Positions 36,168 through 43,689 of a stretch of 55,204 nt of DNA are shown here, one piece after another. Source of the DNA: Bacteroidales bacterium. GTDB taxonomy: Bacteria > Bacteroidota > Bacteroidia > Bacteroidales > P3. Both the position numbers and the translations under genes were made by a program. How positions within the stretch are numbered: the stretch's first letter is position 1; every line of letters begins with the position of its first letter. The notes beneath the pieces are model-generated. The model was not told where the DNA came from and ran no database searches. It saw only the letters and a program-made list of their open reading frames with translations. The stretch spans positions 1-55,204 of the forward strand of contig JAFSKP010000148.1 in NCBI GenBank assembly GCA_017448905.1, written 5' to 3'.

Positions 36168-36908
36168 ATGGAAACGTCGATAGAGAGCAACACAACAACA
36201 GCCAAGAGACTTACAGTGAAAGACTGGTCGTCAGAGGATCAGCCGCGCGAAAAACTAATCGCAAAAGGGAAAAAGGAGTTAAGCACTGCCGAACTGATAG
36301 CCATACTGTTAGGCAGCGGCAACGTCGAACAAAACGCGGTGGAACTTGCCAAAGAGGTACTGAGAAGCTATAACGACGACCTTTCGCTGCTTTCAAGGCA
36401 GGGAGTGTCAGACCTCATAAAAGGCCACAAAGGAATAGGAGAAGCCAAAGCCGTCACAATTATTGCAGCTTTGGAACTTGGTTACAGGATGTTAACCGAA
36501 CAAAACAAACGAAAAGAATACTACTGCAACGACAGTTCAGAAACATTCAAATACATCAGTTCCGCACTGATAGACCTTCCTTACGAGGAATTCTGGGCCA
36601 TCTATCTGAACACCAGAAACAAGGTACTTTTCAAGAAAAGAATATCCGTTGGAGGCATCAACGAAACACCCGTAGACATAAGACGCATATTCTCAACAGC
36701 ATTAGAATGGAATGCAGTCAGTATTGCCGTCGCACACAACCACCCAACGGGAAGCGTCAGTCCAAGCACGAAAGACATCCAGCTGACAAATACGATAGCA
36801 GAAGCAGGGAGAATACTCAATATCAAACTAAAAGACCATCTGATTGTAGGCATCACCGAAGAGAACAGGTCCGACTACTACAGCTTCCACGACAATGGCA
36901 GATTATAG
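36168..36908 (+). CDS. radC: RadC-family JAB-domain protein
   Basis: 246 residues from ATG 36168, chosen because the promoter lies downstream of earlier ATGs. The N-terminal helix-hairpin-helix part contains ELSTAELIAILLGSG and IKGHKGIGEAKAVTI. The C-terminal JAB/MPN domain carries the metal motif AHNHPTGSVSPSTKD. The family is conserved, but its role in DNA repair is doubtful. It is moderately AT-rich compared with the rest of the window. Confidence 0.94.
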   Translation: METSIESNTTTAKRLTVKDWSSEDQPREKLIAKGKKELSTAELIAILLGSGNVEQNAVELAKEVLRSYNDDLSLLSRQGVSDLIKGHKGIGEAKAVTIIAALELGYRMLTEQNKRKEYYCNDSSETFKYISSALIDLPYEEFWAIYLNTRNKVLFKKRISVGGINETPVDIRRIFSTALEWNAVSIAVAHNHPTGSVSPSTKDIQLTNTIAEAGRILNIKLKDHLIVGITEENRSDYYSFHDNGRL

Positions 36909-36943
36909 AAGCCACAAAACATGGAATCAATGAGATGAAAATA

Positions 36944-36974
36944 GAAATCCCGTACAAGTCATGAACGGGATTTC
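36944..36974. terminator. Hairpin between radC and folB
   Basis: A 10-bp stem GAAATCCCGT (36944-36953) pairs with ACGGGATTTC (36965-36974), loop 11 nt, overlapping the 3' end of folB. There is no long U-tract, so it is a weak terminator candidate for the convergent genes. Confidence 0.5.
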
Positions 36975-37318
36975 TCAATCGTAAGGCTTACGCCTCCAAT
37001 CTTACCTCCAAGGGGTGGGTTTAGCTTTGTTATCTTGACTCTGACAGTGTCCAATGCCTCATACTCACGAAGCACCGAAGATGCTATTCGCTCTGCCACA
37101 TTCTCCAAAAGATGCGAAGGGTGCTGCATCTCCCGTTTCACAGTCTGATAAATATCGAGATAACTGACAGTATCGCTGATGTTATCAGACAATTGGGCAA
37201 GACTTGTATCCAAAGAGACACGCAAGTCGACTGAAAAATGCGTACCTATGGAAGCCTCCTCCGAAAAACAGCCATGGAAAGAGTAGAATTCCATGTTCTC
37301 GATGTCGATAAAAGACAT
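36959..37318 (-). CDS. folB: Dihydroneopterin aldolase
   Basis: 119 residues, standard length. Begins MSFIDIENMEFYSFHGCF (the FHG segment is typical) and ends with KITKLNPPLGGKIGGVSLTIE, in which the Lys/Pro motif belongs to the FolB active site. It cleaves dihydroneopterin to hydroxymethyl-dihydropterin in folate synthesis. It lies 68 nt after pheS on the same strand. Confidence 0.93.
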   Translation of the reverse strand: MSFIDIENMEFYSFHGCFSEEASIGTHFSVDLRVSLDTSLAQLSDNISDTVSYLDIYQTVKREMQHPSHLLENVAERIASSVLREYEALDTVRVKITKLNPPLGGKIGGVSLTIEKSRS

Positions 37319-37386
37319 GGTATGAACTTGATAAACGGATTTTTCGATGAGAGAATACCAGATTAAGCGGATTAGAAAACAATGTC

Positions 37387-38451
37387 CTATATAATGGCTT
37401 CAAATTGCCGCAAGAAACGGAGGTCGTTTTCAAAATAGAGGCGCAGGTCGCGAATCTGGTACTTGAGCATTGCCATACGTTCGACACCCATACCGAGAGC
37501 GAAGCCCGTGTATTCGTCCGGGTTGATATTGCACGCACGCAGGACATTAGGATCCACCATGCCACAGCCAAGTATCTCAAGCCACCCGGTGCCTTTGCAG
37601 ATGTTGCAACCCTTGCCGCCACAGATATTGCACGAAATATCCATCTCTGCCGATGGTTCAGTAAAGGGGAAATAGGAAGGACGGAGGCGTATCTTTGTAT
37701 CGCTGCCGAACATCTCTTTCGCGAAATAGAGGAGTGTCTGCTTCAGGTCGGCAAACGACACTTTCTTGTCGACATAGAGAGCCTCGACCTGGTGGAAGAT
37801 ACAGTGTGCGCGGGCGGAGATGGCCTCATTGCGGAATACACGGCCGGGAGCAATGATGCGGATTGGCGGCTTGTTATTCTCCATGACGCGCACCTGAACC
37901 GAGGAGGTGTGAGTACGCAAAGCCACTTCCTGCGAACCCGCCTTTTCATCTTTCTCGACAAAGAAAGTGTCCTGCATGTCTCGTGCCGGATGATCATGTG
38001 GGAAATTGAGAGCCGAAAAGAGATGCCAGTCATCCTCAATCTCGACCGATTCAGCAACAGTGAAGCCGATGCGAGAAAAGATATCCACTATTTCGTTCAT
38101 CACAACCGAGAGGACATGGCGACTACCCAAAGAAGAATAGTCCGTAGGCATAGTAAAATCCATGGAACCAGATTCTTGTTCGTCATTCTCGACAGTTTGC
38201 CTGAACTCTTCTATCTTGGCCTGTGCCGCGTTCTTCAGACGGTTGAGGGCCTGACCTATCTCCTTTTTATGTTCATTGGGTACGCTTTTGAATTGTTCGA
38301 AAAGGTCGCTAATAACGCCCTTCTTGCCCAAATACTTGATTCTAAACTGTTCAACCTGTGCGGCACGGTCGCTCGACTTCTCGATGGAGGCCAGTTGGAT
38401 GTCACGGATGAAATCTTCTATTTGTTGTTGTAACATTTTACTATAATTCAA
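37387..38451 (-). CDS. pheS: Phenylalanyl-tRNA synthetase alpha subunit
   Basis: 354 residues, or 349 if the next ATG (codon 6, 38436) is used. The N-terminal coiled-coil arm is followed by class II motifs: FPHDHPARDMQDTFF (motif 1 region), RVFRNEAISARAHCIFHQVEAL (motif 2), and GMGVERMAMLKYQI (motif 3). A cysteine cluster CNICGGKGCNIC sits before the Phe-binding region GWLEILGCGMV. The beta subunit gene is not in the window. It lies 63 nt downstream of the cyclophilin gene. Confidence 0.96.
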   Translation of the reverse strand: MNYSKMLQQQIEDFIRDIQLASIEKSSDRAAQVEQFRIKYLGKKGVISDLFEQFKSVPNEHKKEIGQALNRLKNAAQAKIEEFRQTVENDEQESGSMDFTMPTDYSSLGSRHVLSVVMNEIVDIFSRIGFTVAESVEIEDDWHLFSALNFPHDHPARDMQDTFFVEKDEKAGSQEVALRTHTSSVQVRVMENNKPPIRIIAPGRVFRNEAISARAHCIFHQVEALYVDKKVSFADLKQTLLYFAKEMFGSDTKIRLRPSYFPFTEPSAEMDISCNICGGKGCNICKGTGWLEILGCGMVDPNVLRACNINPDEYTGFALGMGVERMAMLKYQIRDLRLYFENDLRFLRQFEAII

Positions 38452-38514
38452 TCAGTTATCTGATTATATATTTGCTGATTATCGATTCAAAACGGTAGGA
38501 ATAGTCATCAAAAG

Positions 38515-39201
38515 CTATTCCAAAAGCGTCATTTTCATCACGACGTCCTCTATGGGGCGGTCACCACGGCCACAGCGGACAGCGGCAATCTTGTCGATGA
38601 CATCAAGGCCTTCTACGACCTGACCGAAGACTGTGTAGTCATAGTCGAGATGTGGGGTACCTCCGACTGTGGTGTAGGTTTTAATCTGTTGCTCATCGAA
38701 GGAGCGACCCATCTGGGAAGCCATACGCTGAAGGTTGTCAGCAGTCCACACATTCCCTTGGACGATATAGAACTGACAGGAAGAAGAGGCTTTTGTCGGG
38801 TTGACCTGGTCACCCTGGCGGGCAGCGGCAAGAGCGCCTTTCTTATGGATAAGGCCCTTAACGAACTCGGCGGGTACGGTGTAACCCAGATTTCCACTGC
38901 CGAGCATGACACCGGGAGCAGCGCCACGGGAGCCGGGATCGCCACCCTGAATCATGAAATTGGCAATGACTCTATGAAACAAGAGACTGTCGTAAAAACC
39001 CTCTTTTACCAACTTTACGAAATTATCTCTGTGTTTTGGAGTCTCATTATAGAGTTCCACGGTCATATTTCCGAGACTGGTCTGGATGAGTACGCGATAA
39101 TTCTTTTCCGGCATATTAGATTGTGTTTTAGGATTTTGAGCAGTACAGGAAGATGCCAATGCAAAAAAAAGCATCAGAAAAGTCAATTTTTTTATTATCA
39201 T
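38515..39201 (-). CDS. Cyclophilin-type peptidyl-prolyl isomerase lipoprotein
   Basis: 228 residues. The signal peptide ends in a lipobox (FALASSC, Cys19). The cyclophilin domain is complete: FVKLVKEGFYDSLLFHRVIANFMIQGGDP, SSSCQFYIVQG and FGQVVEGLDVIDKI. It catalyses cis-trans isomerisation at proline in envelope proteins, probably at the periplasmic face of a membrane. Its promoter overlaps that of the divergent lipoprotein gene. Confidence 0.93.
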   Translation of the reverse strand: MIIKKLTFLMLFFALASSCTAQNPKTQSNMPEKNYRVLIQTSLGNMTVELYNETPKHRDNFVKLVKEGFYDSLLFHRVIANFMIQGGDPGSRGAAPGVMLGSGNLGYTVPAEFVKGLIHKKGALAAARQGDQVNPTKASSSCQFYIVQGNVWTADNLQRMASQMGRSFDEQQIKTYTTVGGTPHLDYDYTVFGQVVEGLDVIDKIAAVRCGRGDRPIEDVVMKMTLLE

Positions 39202-39216
39202 AACATATAAAATTAC

Positions 39217-39238
39217 TAATTTTGCAATTGCAAAAATA
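39217..39238. promoter_or_regulatory. Overlapping face-to-face promoters, cyclophilin and 39279 lipoprotein
   Basis: Plus strand TAATTTTG (39217-39224) and minus strand TATTTTTG (39231-39238) both match TAnnTTTG and point at each other, separated by CAATTG. The core ATTTTGCAATTGCAAAA is nearly palindromic. Each predicted start site falls inside or next to the opposite -7 box, so both cannot be fully occupied at once. -33 elements are poor on both sides. Confidence 0.6.
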
Positions 39239-39278
39239 GTGAAAAAAACGCATTACAGACCACAAATACAAGATTTTT

Positions 39279-39689
39279 ATGAAGAAAAAAATTTCACTTC
39301 TCGCAACCCTGTTTTTAATGGGCGGATTATCAATTTGTTTTTTTGACAGCTGCGACAAGGACACCACGTGCAGCGTTAAGATTTCCGTCCTCGATGAAGA
39401 AACAAGAACGCCCTTGTCGGGAGTAGTTGTGAGATTTTTGGACATCGACACCAGCTTCGGAACAGCTGAAGGCATAACCGACAACGCCGGGGTTTTTGCC
39501 ACCGAGTTCAAGGCTCCCGCCATCCTCAACGTAGAGGCCATATACGAAACAGGGTATGACGACAGCGTCTTCACACGCGAACTTTACTACTGCCACCGCG
39601 ACGGCAGCAACACCGTCAGGTTGAAAGAGGGAGAAACCGTAGAGGCCACCATCGTCGTTGAAAGCACCATAAAGCAAGACCTTCGATAA
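39279..39689 (+). CDS. Putative lipoprotein with Ig-like/regulatory beta domain
   Basis: 136 residues. Signal peptide MKKKISLLATLFLMGG..., with Cys25 in FFDSC as the likely lipidation site (the -3 residue is atypical), followed by DKDTTC. The rest resembles a carboxypeptidase-regulatory-like beta sandwich: VKISVLDEETRTPLSGVVVRF then GITDNAGVFATEF and TVRLKEGETVEATIVVE. It precedes the DUF4301 gene by 9 nt, suggesting an operon. The function is unknown. Confidence 0.75.
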   Translation: MKKKISLLATLFLMGGLSICFFDSCDKDTTCSVKISVLDEETRTPLSGVVVRFLDIDTSFGTAEGITDNAGVFATEFKAPAILNVEAIYETGYDDSVFTRELYYCHRDGSNTVRLKEGETVEATIVVESTIKQDLR

Positions 39690-39698
39690 GCGTGCGAG

Positions 39699-41240
39699 AT
39701 GAAAAGGCAATTCAGCAAAAAAGACTTGCAACAGTTTGCAAGCATGGGTCTTACTGAAGAAGATGTCGACAAGCAAATCGAGAATTTCAAGAAAGGATTT
39801 CCCAAAACCGTTCTCCACGACGCAGCAACAGTGGAGAACGGCGGCATAATACGTTTGGACGACAAAGAGATAGCCCATTACACCGACATCTATAAAAAAC
39901 TATCAAAAGGTCGTACCATAATGAAGTTCGTGCCGGCTTCAGGTGCCGCAACACGCATGTTCAAAGACCTTTATGCATTCACGTCGACCTATTTCGGTGT
40001 AGCCCACAATTTCGAGAAAGAGTTCCCAACGGTAAAGGAATTCCTGCAGCACATACGCAGCTTTGCATTTTTTGAGGAACTCAAAGAATGCATGGAAAAG
40101 TCTCACCTCGACTTCGGCGACTACATGGACCGCGGCGACTTCACCACAGTGATAAACTACTTGCTCAAAGAGCAATACATGGGCTACGGTTCGCTGCCAA
40201 AAGCCCTGCTGAAATTCCACCGCTATGGCAACACTCCACGCACACCACTGGAGGAGCATATCGTGGAAGGAGCGGAATACGCACGCAACAGTAATGGCAC
40301 GGTCAACATCCATTTTACTGTCTCGCCGGAACACCGCCAGCTGTTCCGCGCGAAAATTGCCGAGGTGAAAGAGTACTACGAAAACAAGTTCGACATAAAA
40401 CTCAACATAACACTCTCGGAACAAAAGCATTATACTGATACCATAGCCGTCGACGAATACAACAACCCTGTACGTGACGAGAAAGGGAATCTGTCATTCC
40501 GTCCCGGTGGTCACGGCGCATTGATAGAGAACCTTCACGAGTGCAAGGCCGATGTGATTTTCATCAAGAACATCGACAACGTGGTACCCGACTGGATGAA
40601 ACACACCACAATAGTGTACAAGCAAGCACTTGCCGGCATGATGCTCGAGCTGCAGAACAAGATGTTTGAATACATCGATGTGCTCAAGCAGGAACCCAAC
40701 GAAAGGAAAATGATAGAGATAACCAAATTCGTTGAGGAAAGGCTGAAGTACCCCCTCTCCCATGGATGGGACTCGGTTCGCCAATGGGAAGAAAGCCTCC
40801 GCAAAGCGCTTTACCGTCCCATCCGCATCTGCGGCATGGTGAGGAACCAGGGAGAGCCCGGTGGCGGTCCGTTCTATGCAAAGAGCACAAAACGCGCCGA
40901 TAGTCTCCAGATTGTCGAGACAGCTCAAATCAACCGTAAAGACCCCTCGCAGGAGGCCATCCTTAATTCCGCCACGCACTTCAATCCTGTCGACCTGGTA
41001 TGCGGCATTAAAGACTACCGTGGCAACCGTTATAACCTGAGCCGCTATATCGACCCAGCAACAGGATTCATCAGCAAAAAGACGAAAGGAGCGCTGACTG
41101 TCAAGTCGCAAGAACTTCCTGGCCTTTGGAATGGCGCAATGTCGGAATGGATTACTCTTTTCGTCGAGGTGCCATTGGCTACATTCAATCCCGTGAAGAC
41201 CGTCAACGACCTGCTACGCAAAGAGCATCTTGAAGGCTGA
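39699..41240 (+). CDS. DUF4301 family protein
   Basis: 513 residues, no signal peptide. N-terminal FSKKDLQQFASMGLTEEDVDKQIENFKKGFP, then KFVPASGAATRMFKDLY, GGHGALIENLHECKADVIFIKNIDNVVPDW and RICGMVRNQGEPGGGPF, all typical of DUF4301, a Bacteroidota family. The ASGAATRM and GGHGAL loops resemble nucleotide-sugar pyrophosphorylase motifs, so a nucleotidyltransferase-like fold is plausible (inference). The product is unknown. Confidence 0.87.
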   Translation: MKRQFSKKDLQQFASMGLTEEDVDKQIENFKKGFPKTVLHDAATVENGGIIRLDDKEIAHYTDIYKKLSKGRTIMKFVPASGAATRMFKDLYAFTSTYFGVAHNFEKEFPTVKEFLQHIRSFAFFEELKECMEKSHLDFGDYMDRGDFTTVINYLLKEQYMGYGSLPKALLKFHRYGNTPRTPLEEHIVEGAEYARNSNGTVNIHFTVSPEHRQLFRAKIAEVKEYYENKFDIKLNITLSEQKHYTDTIAVDEYNNPVRDEKGNLSFRPGGHGALIENLHECKADVIFIKNIDNVVPDWMKHTTIVYKQALAGMMLELQNKMFEYIDVLKQEPNERKMIEITKFVEERLKYPLSHGWDSVRQWEESLRKALYRPIRICGMVRNQGEPGGGPFYAKSTKRADSLQIVETAQINRKDPSQEAILNSATHFNPVDLVCGIKDYRGNRYNLSRYIDPATGFISKKTKGALTVKSQELPGLWNGAMSEWITLFVEVPLATFNPVKTVNDLLRKEHLEG

Positions 41241-41274
41241 AGAAGAACGCATATCTAAAAAAAACAAAAAAATA

Positions 41275-41306
41275 TTTGCCAGATTTAATTATTTGGTATA
41301 TTTTTG
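41275..41306 (+). promoter_or_regulatory. Promoter of the 44-residue basic protein gene
   Basis: TTTG (41275-41278), 20 nt, TATTTTTG (41299-41306): near-perfect consensus. The start of transcription is expected near 41313, giving a leader of about 70 nt. Confidence 0.85.
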
Positions 41307-41384
41307 CAAAACGTTTTCAACAAGGAAAACAAGTGCATCAATCTAGAAACCAAAGAAATAATAAACAAATTAACATAGCGAATC

Positions 41385-41519
41385 ATGGGTATCAATGCTA
41401 ACAAAAAGGTAAAAAGAAGAAAAGTGAGAGTTCAGGGCAACAAGAACTCCACCAACAACTGGGGTCTGAATGCTGCTGGCTGGAATGCCGTCCACAAAGC
41501 CATCATCAACGCTGAATAA
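41385..41519 (+). CDS. 44-residue strongly basic small protein
   Basis: ATG GGT ATC ... GAA TAA encodes MGINANKKVKRRKVRVQGNK, then NSTNNWGLNAAGWNAVHKAI and INAE. Residues 7-15 carry the KKVKRRKVR cluster; overall charge is about +10. The middle is Asn/Trp/Gly-rich. It has its own consensus promoter and a long perfect terminator starting 7 nt after the stop, and the ORF fills the transcript, so it is very likely a real monocistronic gene. The charge suggests nucleic-acid or ribosome binding (inference). I do not recognise the family; it does not match ribosomal THX. Confidence 0.8.
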   Translation: MGINANKKVKRRKVRVQGNKNSTNNWGLNAAGWNAVHKAIINAE

Positions 41520-41525
41520 GCCATA

Positions 41526-41582
41526 CCCCCTGAAACAAAAAAAGCATCGGAGCATTCCGATGCTTTTTTTTTGTTTCAGGGG
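41526..41582. terminator. Long bidirectional terminator after the 44-residue gene
   Basis: An inverted repeat of about 26 bp (41526-41551 with 41556-41582) of the form CCCCTGAAACAAAAAAAGCATCGGA / TCCGATGC-T9-GTTTCAGGGG with a 4-nt loop and one unpaired T. The embedded A and T runs provide U-tracts in both directions. It serves the plus-strand small gene and the minus-strand Nudix gene. Confidence 0.92.
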
Positions 41583-41621
41583 AGGATAGAACCTCGCACA
41601 AAAGAACAGAATCACAAACAA

Positions 41622-42140
41622 CTATAGACCAGCAATATTCATTTCCTTGCCGTCGAGTTTGGCGGCGATGAGGTCGTCGCCTTTGTAGACAAGCTTCAGC
41701 GAGAAGAATGGCAGGCCGGGGTCCATTATCAGACGCAGGAAGATGCGGTCGCCGGGCCAAAGGGTCAAACTGAATAGTTTATCCTTGTCGACCCATTCAA
41801 GGTCGCCCTCGTCGCAATCGGGCAAAACCGATACGTAATCGTCCTGATTCGAAGGCGACTCACCAGCATACCAATGGTCGGCCGTAAAAAGGTGCATATA
41901 CTCGCAGGGCCAGATGTCGGAGATGAATGTCACTATACCACGGTAGCGCCAAGAGGAGACCGTCAGGCCTGTCTCCTCCTTCACCTCCCGGAGCATGCAC
42001 TCGTCAGGGCTCTCATCGGCCTCGCACTTCCCTCCCACCCCAATCCACTTGTCGTGGCTGGCATCATTCAGTTTCTTGACACGATGCAGCATCAGGTACT
42101 GGTCTCCGCGCTCAAGATAGCATAACGTGGTCTGCTTCAT
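41622..42140 (-). CDS. Nudix hydrolase (MutT/8-oxo-dGTPase-like)
   Basis: 172 residues from ATG 42140. A longer open frame upstream only translates the CTAGA repeat array (LSRLSRLSR) and is rejected as coding. The Nudix box is perfect: G-KCEAD-E-SPDECML-REV-K-EE-T-GL. The N-terminus MKQTTLCYLERGDQYLMLHRVKK and WIGVGGKCE resemble MutT/NUDT1-type 8-oxo-dGTP diphosphatases, but substrates of this superfamily are hard to predict. A 9-bp repeat array occupies the leader. Confidence 0.92.
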   Translation of the reverse strand: MKQTTLCYLERGDQYLMLHRVKKLNDASHDKWIGVGGKCEADESPDECMLREVKEETGLTVSSWRYRGIVTFISDIWPCEYMHLFTADHWYAGESPSNQDDYVSVLPDCDEGDLEWVDKDKLFSLTLWPGDRIFLRLIMDPGLPFFSLKLVYKGDDLIAAKLDGKEMNIAGL

Positions 42141-42149
42141 GGTTTCTAT

Positions 42150-42197
42150 TTTTCTAGATAATCTAGACAGTCTAGACAGTCCAGAAAATCTAGACAG
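42150..42197. repeat. 9-bp tandem array NNNTCTAGA, five units, in the Nudix leader
   Basis: TCTAGA/TCCAGA words start at 42153, 42162, 42171, 42180 and 42189, an exact 9-bp period. It lies 10-57 nt upstream of the Nudix start codon. The same unit and period recur at 47496-47585. Confidence 0.85.
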
Positions 42198-42202
42198 TTT
42201 AA

Positions 42203-42233
42203 AATAGGCTGCACACAAAGCGTGCAGCCTATT
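42203..42233 (-). terminator. Terminator of the 2-oxoacid oxidoreductase operon
   Basis: A 12-bp stem AATAGGCTGCAC (42203-42214) pairs with GTGCAGCCTATT (42222-42233), loop ACAAAGC. On the minus strand the stem is followed by TTTAAAC. It lies 23 nt beyond the gamma-subunit stop. Confidence 0.8.
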
Positions 42234-42256
42234 CCTAATAGATTATGTCTGCCCGA

Positions 42257-42808
42257 TTAGAGGGTGAAGACCGGCTCAATAAGGGTCTTGCCGAGCTCGA
42301 TAGCCTCCTCATTCTGGGGAATGAGGGCATGGTGACGGGCAGGGAGGGATTTTTCAAGACCTTTGTGGATGAACTCGCTGCCGACGATGGGTTTGAGTTT
42401 CAGGAAACCACCGAGGACAATCATGTTGAACACCTTGGCGATACCCTTCTCGGTAGCTTTCTCCGTTGCAGGGATCTTGTAGATGTTGATGTCGCGACGG
42501 GTAGGCTCGTGAGTGATGCCATTGGGATCGTAAATCAGCATTCCGCCAGGCTTCACGCTCTTTTCGAACTTGTCGAGCGACTGCTGGTTGAGGACAATAG
42601 CGGTGTCGAATTTGCTGATGATGGGCGAGGAGATACGCTCGTCGCTGACGATGACGGTGACGTTGGCGGTACCGCCACGCTGCTCGGGGCCGTAGGAAGG
42701 CATCCAGAGCACTTCTTTATCTTCCATAACGCCAGAGTAGGCAAGAATCTTACCCATGGAGAGGACACCCTGACCACCAAAACCGGCGATAATTATTTCT
42801 TCAGTCAT
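42257..42808 (-). CDS. 2-oxoacid:ferredoxin oxidoreductase, gamma subunit
   Basis: 183 residues. The N-terminus EEIIIAGFGGQGVLSMGKILA and PSYGPEQRGGTANVTVIVSD are hallmarks of the gamma chain of pyruvate/2-ketoisovalerate/2-oxoglutarate ferredoxin oxidoreductases. It is the last gene of a delta-alpha-beta-gamma operon and lies 19 nt after beta. The enzyme oxidatively decarboxylates a 2-oxoacid to acyl-CoA and reduces ferredoxin. Confidence 0.94.
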   Translation of the reverse strand: MTEEIIIAGFGGQGVLSMGKILAYSGVMEDKEVLWMPSYGPEQRGGTANVTVIVSDERISSPIISKFDTAIVLNQQSLDKFEKSVKPGGMLIYDPNGITHEPTRRDINIYKIPATEKATEKGIAKVFNMIVLGGFLKLKPIVGSEFIHKGLEKSLPARHHALIPQNEEAIELGKTLIEPVFTL

Positions 42809-42827
42809 TTTTTCTAGATTTAAAGGG

Positions 42828-43607
42828 TTATTTTTTTACTAATTCGCCGTCGACCTTGATATCGCCGAGGGGATACTGTGGGAACATGTTTTCTTCCATC
42901 CACTTGTTGGCCTGGACGGGAGTCATTTTCCAACCGGAGTTGCAGCTGGAGACAATCTCCACGAAGCTGACGCCCTTCTCGAGCTTCTGGTTCTCGAAAG
43001 CCTTCTTGAGGGCAGCCTTGGCCTTGCGGACGTTGGCGGGGGTGTGGACGCTTTGGCGAGTCACATAGTAGGTGCCGGGGAGCTGGGCGAGGAGCTCGGT
43101 GACCTGGAAAGGCCATCCGTTGAGCTTCTGGTCACGACCGTAAGGAGTGGTGGCGGTCTTCATTCCGAGCAGCGTGGTTGGAGCCATCTGGCCACCGGTC
43201 ATGCCATAGATGGCGTTGTTGATGAACACCATGGTGATGTTCTCGCCGCGGTTGCAGGCATGGATGGTCTCGGCGGTGCCGATAGCAGCGAGGTCGCCGT
43301 CACCCTGATAGGTGAAAACGTAGCAGTCGGGGTTGAGGCGCTTGATAGCGGTGGCTACAGCCGGGGCACGACCGTGGGCGGCTTCCTGGAAGTCGACGTC
43401 AAAATAATTGTATGCCATGACAGAGCATCCGACGGGGGAGACACCGACGGTCTTGTCTTGGATGCCGAGTTCCTCGATGACTTCGGCGATGATGCGATGA
43501 GCCGTACCGTGGCCGCAGCCGGGGCAGTAGTGCATAACGGCATCAGTCAGAACTTTCGATTTCTGATAAACCAAGTTCTCAGGTTTTACTATATCTAAAT
43601 TTGCCAT
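42828..43607 (-). CDS. 2-oxoacid:ferredoxin oxidoreductase, beta (TPP-binding) subunit
   Basis: 259 residues. YCPGCGHGTAHRIIAEVIEELG begins the subunit. The TPP/Mg motif is YQGDGDLAAIGTAETIHACNRG...VFINNAIYGMTGGQMAPTT (GDG...N). It contributes the thiamine diphosphate active site. Heptamer repeats fill the 82 nt between the alpha stop and this start. Confidence 0.95.
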   Translation of the reverse strand: MANLDIVKPENLVYQKSKVLTDAVMHYCPGCGHGTAHRIIAEVIEELGIQDKTVGVSPVGCSVMAYNYFDVDFQEAAHGRAPAVATAIKRLNPDCYVFTYQGDGDLAAIGTAETIHACNRGENITMVFINNAIYGMTGGQMAPTTLLGMKTATTPYGRDQKLNGWPFQVTELLAQLPGTYYVTRQSVHTPANVRKAKAALKKAFENQKLEKGVSFVEIVSSCNSGWKMTPVQANKWMEENMFPQYPLGDIKVDGELVKK

Positions 43608-43622
43608 TGTATTCTTCTTTTG

Positions 43623-43687
43623 GTGAATTGTGAATGGTGAATGGTGAATGGTCTTGTCTATTCATTAATCACTAATCACTAATCACA
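43623..43687. repeat. Two facing heptamer arrays between alpha and beta subunit genes
   Basis: GTGAATT at 43623 and GTGAATG at 43630, 43637 and 43644, then AATCACT at 43667 and 43674 and AATCACA at 43681. The two runs are rough inverted repeats of each other (AATTGTGAAT... versus ...AATCACAATT), so the transcript could fold between alpha and beta genes. Confidence 0.8.
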
Positions 43688-43689
43688 AT

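Noticed and set aside
42141-42218. 26-residue extension of the Nudix protein (LSRLSRLSR)
   Set aside because: It is the translated TCTAGA array, and the Nudix domain starts naturally at the ATG at 42140.
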